A DNA stretch of 64,000 nucleotides from Kribbella monticola (GTDB lineage Bacteria > Actinomycetota > Actinomycetes > Propionibacteriales > Kribbellaceae): contig NZ_QFXK01000004.1 in NCBI RefSeq assembly GCF_003261635.1, positions 124,001 through 188,000 of the forward strand, read 5' to 3'. The notes beneath the pieces were generated by a model. The model saw only the letters and a list, made by a program, of their open reading frames with translations. It did not search any database and had not been told where the DNA came from. This document shows, piece by piece, positions 26,601 to 33,271 of this stretch (its first letter is position 1; every line of letters begins with the position of its first letter). A program made the position numbers and the translations under genes.

Positions 26601-26741
26601 GATCAACCGGTCAGCCGGTACCGGCCGCCCCTCGTGCACGAGGAGATCGGCCAGCAGAGCCCGCACCTTGAGTCCCGGTACCACGACGGCGACCCCGTCG
26701 TCGGTCCAGGCGGTCACCGGTCCGAGCACACCGAAACGCAT
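23682..26741 (-). CDS. SARP-type regulator with BTAD, NB-ARC-like and TPR regions
   Basis: A 1019-residue AfsR-like protein. Residues 1-90 are an OmpR-like winged helix (LIDDLWGDDLPGNPAGTL, VSQLRRAFED) and 95-240 the bacterial transcriptional activation domain (LRERLRATHMKALYRAGR). The NTPase domain has LTGPGGVGKTRLAL (Lys286), LLVLDNCEHV and ATSREPLGL, of the STAND/NB-ARC type. The rest, from about residue 580, is tetratricopeptide-like helical repeats. Such regulators activate secondary metabolism or stress genes, but the targets here are not visible. It is divergent from the FMN reductase gene, about 120 bases apart, which could be a target. Confidence 0.92.
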   Translation of the reverse strand: MRFGVLGPVTAWTDDGVAVVVPGLKVRALLADLLVHEGRPVPADRLIDDLWGDDLPGNPAGTLSAKVSQLRRAFEDAEPGSRALVVSGPAGYSLKIDRAGYDALQFADCLEHGRLAEALKLWRGPAYADFADEAFVETAVARLHEQRLTAQEDYFEARLESGDYAVSELADLLTQHPLRERLRATHMKALYRAGRQSEALESYEQVRRLLAEELGLDPCPELVALQQSILAQDLPLTRPARRSTARTNLPAQLTELIGRADAIEEIRSRLSGDRLLTLTGPGGVGKTRLALAAAAGVVDRFPDGVVLVELAAVAPDALDVAGSLTDAVQAALELRDAGGSGESVVARLAAVLGERLLVLDNCEHVIEEAAALVDELLAAAPGLRVLATSREPLGLAGEAVWSVPTLEVPEVATDLEGLAELSAVQLFVARAAAADRSFVLDAASAPAVSVLCRRLDGIPLALELAATRVRALGVDGLVARLDDRFRLLATGHRGAAPRQQTLMAMIDWSWDLLSPEEQMVLRRLAVHVDGCTADAAERVCSEPAALDVLIRLVDRSLVVQAGGRYRLLESVAAYCVDKLREAGELEQTRLLHRQYYAELAELARPQLYGAEQRVWLQRLDDESANLRSALDGAIADGDHQVATRLVESLAWYWFLRGRFAEARRSLEALPESPAVTAWLAGFMYLQGDPDAAGVRDRLVSTDARAEWWLAFTASDVGDLVRCLELLEHALKTFTAEGDQWGVAAVLVARAKHAHVRDELKALESDAMESAAIFRSLGDRWGLLQATGWLGAHAELVGDLEKAARLHTEGLRMAEELGSWPEVAGELGWLGWTAIRLGDYEAAREYGVRGLRLATEQGHRSSQALTELVLGFAARRTGELDEAEVRLQALVDAARRQDQPVLYLSIVLEELGYTYELRGSYAKALDLHTEAFRISQDYESGRGMCWALEGLAAALVDEPEVAACLLGAAAKVRAAEGYVVTPAEAVDIERARARAEGFEAAYARGGELSLEGAFALLPSR

Positions 26742-26864
26742 GGCCGCACCCTATCTTTCGGCCGCTCCACGGCCGACCGGAAAGAAACCGTAAACCCCGT
26801 CGGCCACAGTCAGGGACAACAGCAAGAAGAAAGTGGTGGAGGGCGGAGGAGGAGGGCGAAGCGG

Positions 26865-27440
26865 ATGAAGTTGCGGTTGGTCGTGATCGTTGGGAGTACT
26901 CGCAGTGGGCGGTTCGGACCGACTGTGGCTCGCTGGTTCGTGCAGCAGGCTGCCAAGCGGGCCGAGCTCGTCGTCGACGTCATCGACCTCGCTGCTGCCG
27001 ACCTGCCGCCCACGCTGACCGACACCGACGAGCCGACGCCTGCCACGGTCGCAGTACTGGCTCCGCGTCTTGCTGCTGCGGATGCGTTCGCTGTGGTGAC
27101 ACCGGAGTACAACTGCAGCTTTCCTGCGTCGCTGAAGACCGCGCTCGACTGGTACTACGACGAGTGGCACGCGAAGCCGGTGGCGATCGTTGCCTACGGC
27201 CGCGAAAGCGGTGGCCTGTACGCCGTCGCGCAGCTTCGGCAGGTGTTCGCCGAACTGCAGGCGGTCACCATCCGCAACACCGTCACCTTGCCCTGCTACT
27301 GGGAACAGTTCGCCGCCGACGGCAGCTGGCCTCGTAAAGGCACCGGCTACGACGCCGCCGCCAAGCTCTTGCTCGACCAGCTCGTCTGGTGGGGCCAGGC
27401 GCTGAGGGATGCGCGCACCAAGCATCCCTACCAACCCTAA
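26865..27440 (+). CDS. NADPH-dependent FMN reductase-like flavoprotein
   Basis: A 191-residue flavodoxin-fold protein from ATG 26865, preceded by GGAGGAGGG. The phosphate-binding turn is VGSTRSGRFGPTVARW, and VTPEYNCSFPASLKTALDW is the family's flavin loop. It reduces FMN, quinones or other acceptors with NAD(P)H. The next gene, a DHFR-like protein, starts 27 bases after its stop, so the two are probably co-transcribed. The SARP gene is divergent. Confidence 0.92.
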   Translation: MKLRLVVIVGSTRSGRFGPTVARWFVQQAAKRAELVVDVIDLAAADLPPTLTDTDEPTPATVAVLAPRLAAADAFAVVTPEYNCSFPASLKTALDWYYDEWHAKPVAIVAYGRESGGLYAVAQLRQVFAELQAVTIRNTVTLPCYWEQFAADGSWPRKGTGYDAAAKLLLDQLVWWGQALRDARTKHPYQP

Positions 27441-27467
27441 AACCCAACTCTGGAAAGGTTCTGCATC

Positions 27468-28004
27468 ATGAGGAAGTTGCTCGAGTCCACCTTCGTCACC
27501 CTGGACGGCGTCATCTCCGACCCGCATGTGTACAGCCCGCCGTACTGGGACGACGAGCACACTGCGTACTCCGTGTCTCTGATGGAAGGCGTCGACGCGC
27601 AAGTACTCGGCCGCCGTACGTACGAAGGCTTTGCCGAGGCGTGGTCGCAGCGCAGCGGTGACCCGTTCACCGACCACTTCAACGCGATGCCGAAGTACGT
27701 GGCGTCCCGGACGCTCACCGAGCTGACCTGGAACGCACAGCTGCTGGAAGGTGACGCGGTGGAGGCAGTACGCCGGCTCAAGGAGCAGGAGGGTGGGACG
27801 CTGATCAAGTACGGCACCGGCGAGTTCTCCAAGGCTCTGCTCGACGCGAAGCTGGTCGACGAGTACCACTTCTGGGTGTTCCCGGTGGTCGCCGGTAGTG
27901 GTGACCGCTTGTTCGACGGCCAGCCGTTGACCCACCTGGAGCTGCTCGGCTCGACCACGTTCAAGTCCGGCATCGTCGTGCACAAGCTGGCACCGAAAGC
28001 CTGA
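27468..28004 (+). CDS. Dihydrofolate reductase-family (RibD C-terminal-like) protein
   Basis: A 178-residue protein: RKLLESTFVTLDGVISDP at the start, LGRRTYEGFAEAW as the nucleotide-site block, GTLIKYGTGEFSKALLDAKLVDEY and PVVAGSGDRLF at the end. This is the DHFR/RibD-C fold that uses NADPH; actinobacterial members seldom reduce folate, and their substrates are mostly unknown. It lies in the FMN reductase unit and ends at a strong hairpin. Confidence 0.9.
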   Translation: MRKLLESTFVTLDGVISDPHVYSPPYWDDEHTAYSVSLMEGVDAQVLGRRTYEGFAEAWSQRSGDPFTDHFNAMPKYVASRTLTELTWNAQLLEGDAVEAVRRLKEQEGGTLIKYGTGEFSKALLDAKLVDEYHFWVFPVVAGSGDRLFDGQPLTHLELLGSTTFKSGIVVHKLAPKA

Positions 28005-28015
28005 GCCTGTAGCGG

Positions 28016-28047
28016 ACGTCCGGAGACCCTCGGGGTGCTCCGGACGT
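28016..28047 (+). terminator. Hairpin terminator after DHFR-like gene
   Basis: Perfect 10-base arms ACGTCCGGAG (28016-28025) and CTCCGGACGT (28038-28047) with a 12-base loop, followed by TTC. It begins 12 bases after the stop codon. Confidence 0.85.
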
Positions 28048-28200
28048 TTCGCATTCCGTACAGCGACGGCTTGTGGGGGTTCGGCCTGGGTACTGGGGGA
28101 TGTACGGGGACGAACGGCGTACCGGAAACGGTGGCCGGATCAGAGGTCCTCGCGATCCGCCCCAGATCGCAGGCCTGCCACACGTCGGACTGGAGGTCTG

Positions 28201-28776
28201 ATGGGAACCGTCATCACCATCATCGTCATCGTCGCGGTCGTGATCGTCGCCGCCGCGGCGTTCTACGCCTTCCAGCGGAGAAGGTCGGGCCAACTGCAGG
28301 AGCGGTTCGGGCCGGAGTACGACCGCACGCTGGAGCAGTCGGGTGACCGCCGGGCTGCGGAGCGCGACCTGCGCGAGCGTGAGCACCGGCGGGCCAAGCT
28401 CGACCTGAAGCCGCTGAGTGCCGAGTCGACAGCGCAGTACCGCGCTGAGTGGGACCAGCTGCAGGGCGGCTTCGTCGACGCACCAGGAGACTCGGTAGCC
28501 AAGGCCGATCGCCTTGTCCTGCGGATGATGCGCGAATCGGGTTACCCGGTCGACGACTTCGAACAGCGTGCCGACGACATCTCCGTCGATCACCCGGAGG
28601 TCGCGCAGAACTATCGGCAGGCTCACCGCATCGCGGTCGAACAGAGCCGCGGCCAGGCCGACACCGAAGATCTGCGCCAGGCCGTCACGGCGTACCGGCG
28701 ACTGGTCTCCGTACTGCTCGACCACGGGGACGAACGGCACACCACGGGATCGACGGACAGCAGGGAGCAAGCATGA
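28201..28776 (+). CDS. Membrane-anchored hypothetical protein
   Basis: A 191-residue protein after CTGGAGG. One N-terminal span (residues 4-23, VITIIVIVAVVIVAAAAFY) is followed by a basic, then helical cytoplasmic region. The C-terminal block AEWDQLQGGFVDAPGDSVAKAD, also found in the next gene, is shared and probably functional. The C-terminus ends TTGSTDSREQA. The next gene starts inside this stop (ATGA). Family seen in actinobacteria; function unknown. Confidence 0.75.
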   Translation: MGTVITIIVIVAVVIVAAAAFYAFQRRRSGQLQERFGPEYDRTLEQSGDRRAAERDLREREHRRAKLDLKPLSAESTAQYRAEWDQLQGGFVDAPGDSVAKADRLVLRMMRESGYPVDDFEQRADDISVDHPEVAQNYRQAHRIAVEQSRGQADTEDLRQAVTAYRRLVSVLLDHGDERHTTGSTDSREQA

Positions 28777-29606
28777 CCACGCCCGACAACGAACGCACAC
28801 CGACCTCGCAGGCAGTCGACGACGACCGTACTGCGTACTCCGGTGACGCGGACCGTACTTCCGACTACGCAGCCGAAGGGGACCGCGCTGCCTACGGCAA
28901 CGACGACCGCCTCGGCGACGCCAACTCCACCGAAACCCGCGACGACGCCTTCGACCGGTCGACCGACGACCGCGGCGACGCGCTGGGCGGCACTGCGCGG
29001 GACGACGCGCTGGGCAACGGCTCGCGCGACGATTCCCTGGGTGGCGACACATCCCGTGGCGACGCTCTGGACGCTACGCCGGGGAGCGGTGGTGGCGGTC
29101 TGGGTGGACCGGCTGACAACCGGGACGACGACTCGTACAACCGGCCGACCGCCGGCCCGGTGGACGACGCCCTCGACAGCGACCGCGGCCTGGACGACAG
29201 CAACGCTCAGCGTGGGCTGGACGACAGCACCGCCAACGAGCGTGGGCTGGACGACAGCAGTGGCAACGAGCGTGGGCTGGGCGACAGCGGCGGGCAGCGA
29301 GGAACAGGGCAGTCCGACAACGAGCCGGACGTGAGCCCTGAGGACCCGCTGGTACCTGACGATGTCGTCGTGGACTTCCGGGCCCGCTGGGACGTCATCC
29401 AGCAAGGCTTCGTCGACGATCCGCGCTCCGCGGTGACCGACGCGGACAAACTGGTCGGCGACGTGCTGCAGCGCTTGTCGAACACCTTCGACAAGCAGCA
29501 CCAGAGCCTCGAAGGCCAATGGGCCGACGGCGAACCGTCGACCGAGGACCTCCGCGGCGCGTTGCAGCGCTACCGCGCCTTCTTCGACCGCCTGCTGACC
29601 CTGTAG
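28773..29606 (+). CDS. Asp/Gly-rich protein sharing the neighbour's C-terminal domain
   Basis: A 277-residue soluble protein, translationally coupled to the membrane protein through ATGA. Residues 1-180 are disordered, with Asp, Arg, Gly and Ser-rich repeats such as NERGLDDSS and GDALGG. Residues 190-277 hold FRARWDVIQQGFVDDPRSA and ADKLVGDVLQRL, matching the block in the upstream gene. The two may form partners through this domain. The repeated DNA (ACGAGCGTGGGCTGGACGA units at 29210-29285) could change in length. Function unknown. Confidence 0.72.
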   Translation: MTTPDNERTPTSQAVDDDRTAYSGDADRTSDYAAEGDRAAYGNDDRLGDANSTETRDDAFDRSTDDRGDALGGTARDDALGNGSRDDSLGGDTSRGDALDATPGSGGGGLGGPADNRDDDSYNRPTAGPVDDALDSDRGLDDSNAQRGLDDSTANERGLDDSSGNERGLGDSGGQRGTGQSDNEPDVSPEDPLVPDDVVVDFRARWDVIQQGFVDDPRSAVTDADKLVGDVLQRLSNTFDKQHQSLEGQWADGEPSTEDLRGALQRYRAFFDRLLTL

Positions 29607-29626
29607 CCCTGTAGTCACCTCCGAAC

Positions 29627-29666
29627 CGGCCGCCGCAGCCCGCTCTCGAGCTCGCTGCGGCGGCCG
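29627..29666. terminator. Hairpin terminator between convergent genes
   Basis: Perfect 13-base arms CGGCCGCCGCAGC (29627-29639) and GCTGCGGCGGCCG (29654-29666) around a 14-base loop, 20 bases after the stop of the Asp/Gly-rich gene and before that of the FAD oxidase gene. Confidence 0.85.
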
Positions 29667-29708
29667 CTGTACGCCGTACCGGCACACGCGACACGACGTA
29701 CGCAGTAC

Positions 29709-31079
29709 CTAGGGAACGATGTTCTGGTTGAGGTGGAACAGGTTGTCCGGGTCGTACTTGCGCTTGACCTCGACGAGCCGGTCGTAGTTGCCCTTGTAGT
29801 TGTCGGCGACGCGTCCCTGATCGTCGTCCGCCATGAAGTTGACGTACCCGCCGGACTCCGAATGCGGCGCGACGGCGTCGTAGTAGTTCCGCACCCACTC
29901 GATCCCCGCGTCGTTCGTCGCCGGGTCGGGCCACATCCCGGCGATCACCGTCGCGAAGTTGGCGTCCCGGTAGGCGAAGGCCGTCGCGTCGGCCGCCACT
30001 CGATGGCACGCACCGTTGATCGGATAGATGTGCACGGTCGAGTTGACGGCCGGCAGCCCGGGCGCGTGTTCCAGATGCGCCTGGATCGCGTCGTCGGTCA
30101 ACTCGGTGACGAAGTTCGCCTTCCAGTAGTGCTGCAGCCCCGCCGGTACCAGCCCGTCGAACGCGGCGTTCAGCGCCGGGTACGGCATCGGGCCGACGTG
30201 CTCGGCGACAACCGGCGCGAACTCGCGAAACTGCGCGATCTGCTGCTCACCCTGGTCCGGGCTGCCGGCCCAGCAGCCGACGATCAGCGCGAACGGATCG
30301 CCGTGCCGGTCCTCGGGGATGAACGGCAGCGGCGGCGCGAGCTGGAACGCCGGGAAACCACCGAGTTGCTCCGGCGCGTCCTTGATCAGATCCCGGAATC
30401 CAGCCAGTACCGCGGCGGCGTCCGACATCTCGAACAGCATCGGTCCGCCGTAGATCGTGTCGACCGGCTCGAGCCGGAACTCCAGCGCCGTCACGACACC
30501 GAAGTTGCCGCCGCCACCACGCAGGGCCCAGAACAGATCGTCGTTCTCCTTCTCGCTGGCGATCAGGAACCGTCCGTCGGCCGTCACCACGTCCGCCGAG
30601 ATCAGGTTGTCGCAGGACAGACCCAGCCCGCGCGCGAGGTACCCGATCCCGCCGCCCAGCGTCAGCCCACCGACCCCGGTCGTCGAGATGATGCCACCGG
30701 TCGTCGCCAGCCCGAACGCGTGCGTGGCCGCGTTGAAGTCGCCCCAGGTCGCTCCCCCGCCGGCGCGAGCCGTTCTGGTGTAGGGATCGACGCGGACCTG
30801 CCGCATCCGGCTCAGATCGACGACCACGCCGTCGTCGACGGTCCCGAATCCGGGCACGCTGTGCGAACCACCGCGAACGGCCAGTTCCAATCCGTTGCCG
30901 GCGGCAAATTTCACCGCGGCCATCACGTCGCCGGCGTTCTCGCAGCTGACGACCACTCGCGGACGCTTGTCGTGCATCGCGTTGTAGACCTTGCGCGCCT
31001 CGTCGTACCCGTCGTCCCCGGCGGCGTACACCGATCCCCTGGTGCGCTCTCTCAAGTCCTCGATCGTGCCTTCGCCCAT
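29709..31079 (-). CDS. Berberine-bridge-type FAD-linked oxidoreductase
   Basis: A 456-residue protein from ATG 31079, preceded by TTGGAGGAG. The FAD (PCMH) domain covers about residues 40-210: VVSCENAGDVMAAVKF, AVRGGSHSVPGFG with the histidine that usually carries covalent FAD, and TGVGGLTLGGGIGYLAR. The substrate domain follows and the berberine-bridge end NYYDAVAP ... YDPDNLFHLNQNI closes it. No signal peptide is seen. It oxidises an organic substrate with oxygen; substrate unknown. It is divergent from the second DHFR-like gene over a 323-base region. Confidence 0.92.
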   Translation of the reverse strand: MGEGTIEDLRERTRGSVYAAGDDGYDEARKVYNAMHDKRPRVVVSCENAGDVMAAVKFAAGNGLELAVRGGSHSVPGFGTVDDGVVVDLSRMRQVRVDPYTRTARAGGGATWGDFNAATHAFGLATTGGIISTTGVGGLTLGGGIGYLARGLGLSCDNLISADVVTADGRFLIASEKENDDLFWALRGGGGNFGVVTALEFRLEPVDTIYGGPMLFEMSDAAAVLAGFRDLIKDAPEQLGGFPAFQLAPPLPFIPEDRHGDPFALIVGCWAGSPDQGEQQIAQFREFAPVVAEHVGPMPYPALNAAFDGLVPAGLQHYWKANFVTELTDDAIQAHLEHAPGLPAVNSTVHIYPINGACHRVAADATAFAYRDANFATVIAGMWPDPATNDAGIEWVRNYYDAVAPHSESGGYVNFMADDDQGRVADNYKGNYDRLVEVKRKYDPDNLFHLNQNIVP

Positions 31080-31402
31080 GACTCCTCCAAAGCCGAGCGG
31101 GCCTGCACCTCTCGACCGGCATGCGTCGCGGGCACGCCGACCAGACCGGCGAGCCACCGTCGGCAACGGCGCGGATCCCTCCCCAGAGAGCGCCAGTTCC
31201 CCCGACGGCCGCCAGACCTCCCCCTGACAACCTCGTTCCCCCCGACCTTCCCCCCGCTAAACGGTTTAGTCAATCCCTTCGTACTACGGGGTTCTCGACC
31301 CGTCCGCTGAAGAAAGTGCCGAGCTCGATGTCAAACAAGCGCGACCGGTTCCGACTCATCGGCGAGAGCGGCCGACAGGGCCCCGGAGATCAGGAGCGAC
31401 TC
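31080..31402. other. Divergent promoter region, no gene
   Basis: The gap between the FAD oxidase and DHFR-like genes. It contains the palindrome at 31257-31269 and one GTACTAC element at about 31280. An in-frame ATG at 31329 could extend the DHFR-like gene by 25 residues but has no ribosome site. A CCCCCC-rich stretch is next to the palindrome. Confidence 0.5.
31257..31269. promoter_or_regulatory. Palindromic operator candidate
   Basis: CTAAACGGTTTAG is a perfect 13-base inverted repeat with a central G, in an AT-richer patch of the divergent region. It resembles TetR or LacI sites; no such regulator gene adjoins it here. Confidence 0.5.
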
Positions 31403-31963
31403 ATGCGCAAGATCATGTACTACGTCCACCAGTCGGTCGACGGTTTCGTCGAGGGACCCAACGGGGAGTTCGACTGGGCCTCGCTCGGGCCGGAGCTGTC
31501 CGACTACTCGTTGAGCCTGGCCGAGCGCGCCGACCTGTTCCTGTACGGGCGGACCGTCTGGGAAATGATGTCCTCGTACTGGCCGAACGCGGAGTCGATC
31601 GGGACCGACGAGCACGGGCTCGCCTTCGCACCGATCTGGCGAGAGATGCCGAAGGTCGTGCTGTCGACCACCTTGGAAAGCGCCGACTGGAACACAGAGA
31701 TCATCCGCGACGCCGAGGCGCTCCGCGAGATCAAGGCCCGGCCCGGCAAGGACATCCTGCTCACCGGCAGCTCGACCGTCGCCGCGGCGCTGACCGACCT
31801 CGGCCTGCTCGACGAGTACCACCTGATCGTCCACCCGGTCGCCCTCGGCGGCGGCAAGCCGGCGTACCACCCGGTCAAGGAGCGCCTCGCGCTGAAGCTG
31901 GCCGAATCCCGGACGTTCGACAACCGCACCGTCCTGCTCCGTCACGACCTCGCCACCGCCTGA
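31403..31963 (+). CDS. Dihydrofolate reductase-family protein
   Basis: A 186-residue DHFR/RibD-C-like protein. ATG 31403 has AGGAG at seven bases, so it is favoured over ATG 31329. Blocks: MYYVHQSVDGFVEGPNGEFD, FLYGRTVWEMM, LLTGSSTVAAALTDLGLLDE and HPVALGGGKP. It is more distant from the DHFR-like gene at 27468 than a recent duplicate would be. NADPH-linked reduction of an unknown substrate is likely. It ends before a hairpin shared with the next, convergent gene. Confidence 0.9.
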   Translation: MRKIMYYVHQSVDGFVEGPNGEFDWASLGPELSDYSLSLAERADLFLYGRTVWEMMSSYWPNAESIGTDEHGLAFAPIWREMPKVVLSTTLESADWNTEIIRDAEALREIKARPGKDILLTGSSTVAAALTDLGLLDEYHLIVHPVALGGGKPAYHPVKERLALKLAESRTFDNRTVLLRHDLATA

Positions 31964-31998
31964 CGGCCCGCGCTCGGCTGTCGGCGGCTGGTCGATGA

Positions 31999-32028
31999 AC
32001 CGGGCTCGTCCCCTCAAGCGAGCCCGGT
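31999..32028. terminator. Hairpin terminator between convergent genes
   Basis: Perfect 10-base arms ACCGGGCTCG (31999-32008) and CGAGCCCGGT (32019-32028) around a 10-base loop, between the DHFR-like gene and the convergent membrane protein gene. Confidence 0.8.
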
Positions 32029-32042
32029 CCGGCGACTGGCCG

Positions 32043-32720
32043 TCAGACTTCGGTGTCGGGCCGTTGGACGATCGCCCAGCCCACGGCGGCGAACCCGACT
32101 GCCTGCAGTCCCCAGCCGACCAGGTCGATCGTGTGGTTGGGCACGATCACGGCGGCGAAGAAGTGGATCGGCTGCGAGGCGATCACCGCCACCGCCGCCC
32201 AGCGCGCGACCACTCGCGTCCGCCACAGCGCGATACCGAGCAGGATCGTCCCCACGACATGCCCGAGGACGAAGAACACCCCGGCCACCGCACCCGACGA
32301 ATGCAAGTGGTCAACCAGCCGCGTGATCGCGCCGGCGTCCAGGCCTGCCTTCGCACCCGCGAACATCAGCTGATCCTCGGCGATCAGCCAGCCCAGTGCG
32401 AGATAGCCCGGAACCAGAAGCAGCATCGCGACCAGGGTCAGGCGCGGCGCCCGCTGCCGGGTCACCCGGCTGACGGCGTACGCGGCGGGCACCAACGTCA
32501 GTACTGCGATGAAGCCGAGCCAGAGGACGAGCGACATTCGCCCGGTCGCTGCGATCACCTTGTTCGCCATGGCTGTCGAGTCGTCGACCGTGTAATACGG
32601 CAAGGCATACCGCAGTACTGCGACCGCGGCGGGGCCGATCGGGAGCAGGAGCGCGACGGCGTAGCTCGACACGCCGCGGCCGCCGACGCTGTTCGTAGTA
32701 CGAGCTGCTGTTGTTGTCAT
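32043..32720 (-). CDS. Multi-span membrane protein
   Basis: A 225-residue protein with about six hydrophobic segments (starting YAVALLLPIGPAAVAVL; later LSLVLWLGFIAVLTLV, LTLVAMLLLVPGYLALG). No transporter motif can be named. Its ATG overlaps the stop of the preceding small membrane gene by four bases. The two make a coupled unit divergent from the sensor kinase gene, which suggests a link with that system. Function unknown. Confidence 0.72.
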   Translation of the reverse strand: MTTTAARTTNSVGGRGVSSYAVALLLPIGPAAVAVLRYALPYYTVDDSTAMANKVIAATGRMSLVLWLGFIAVLTLVPAAYAVSRVTRQRAPRLTLVAMLLLVPGYLALGWLIAEDQLMFAGAKAGLDAGAITRLVDHLHSSGAVAGVFFVLGHVVGTILLGIALWRTRVVARWAAVAVIASQPIHFFAAVIVPNHTIDLVGWGLQAVGFAAVGWAIVQRPDTEV

Positions 32721-33070
32721 CGCGCACCTGCGAACTCGCGCGCCGGGACGAGAACCAGCGCGGTCCCGGCGACAGCAAGCACAACCGTCACGCCGGCGGC
32801 GACCAGCGCTGCAGCAGGTACGTCACCGACGAAGAACGCCGGGAGAGCGCTCGCTGCGGACAGCACCCGCAGCACGATCAGCGGTACTACGACCCGCCGC
32901 TCGCCACGCCAGGCGAGCACTACCATCACCAGGCTGATCAGCCCGAGAACAGCCCCGATCAGCGCGATCGACATCGGCGGGTGCTCGCCGTCGGTCAGCA
33001 ACGGACCGGCCAGATCGCCGACCGACAGCAGCCCGAACAAGATCAGACCGGCCCGAAAAGTACGAGACAT
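32717..33070 (-). CDS. Small four-span membrane protein
   Basis: A 117-residue protein from ATG 33070, preceded by AGGGGAGG. It has four hydrophobic stretches, including AGLILFGLLSVGDLAG, SIALIGAVLGLISLVMVV and ALVAAGVTVVLAVAG. The longer frame to 33166 is not hydrophobic and lacks a site. It is coupled to the larger membrane gene and divergent from the kinase. Function unknown. Confidence 0.7.
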   Translation of the reverse strand: MSRTFRAGLILFGLLSVGDLAGPLLTDGEHPPMSIALIGAVLGLISLVMVVLAWRGERRVVVPLIVLRVLSAASALPAFFVGDVPAAALVAAGVTVVLAVAGTALVLVPAREFAGAR

Positions 33071-33218
33071 CAGAACCTCCCCTGTGGAACCCGGTGCTGA
33101 CGCTCTCTGGAGCTGCCACCGGGGTCGCCCCGAAGCGGGCGTAACACCACCGTCGCCTCCCGGCACGCCCGGCGCCTGGGCAGCGGTTCACCGGGCAGCG
33201 GGAGCTTGCCCGGAACAT

Positions 33219-33236
33219 CCGGGAACGCGTTCCCGG
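33219..33236. promoter_or_regulatory. 18-bp perfect palindrome upstream of sensor kinase
   Basis: CCGGGAACGCGTTCCCGG is self-complementary over all 18 bases and ends 35 bases before the kinase ATG. It is a good candidate binding site for the response regulator encoded after the kinase, or for another dimeric factor. Confidence 0.6.
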
Positions 33237-33271
33237 GACGCCGGGAGCACTGGAGGAGCACACTGATTCCC

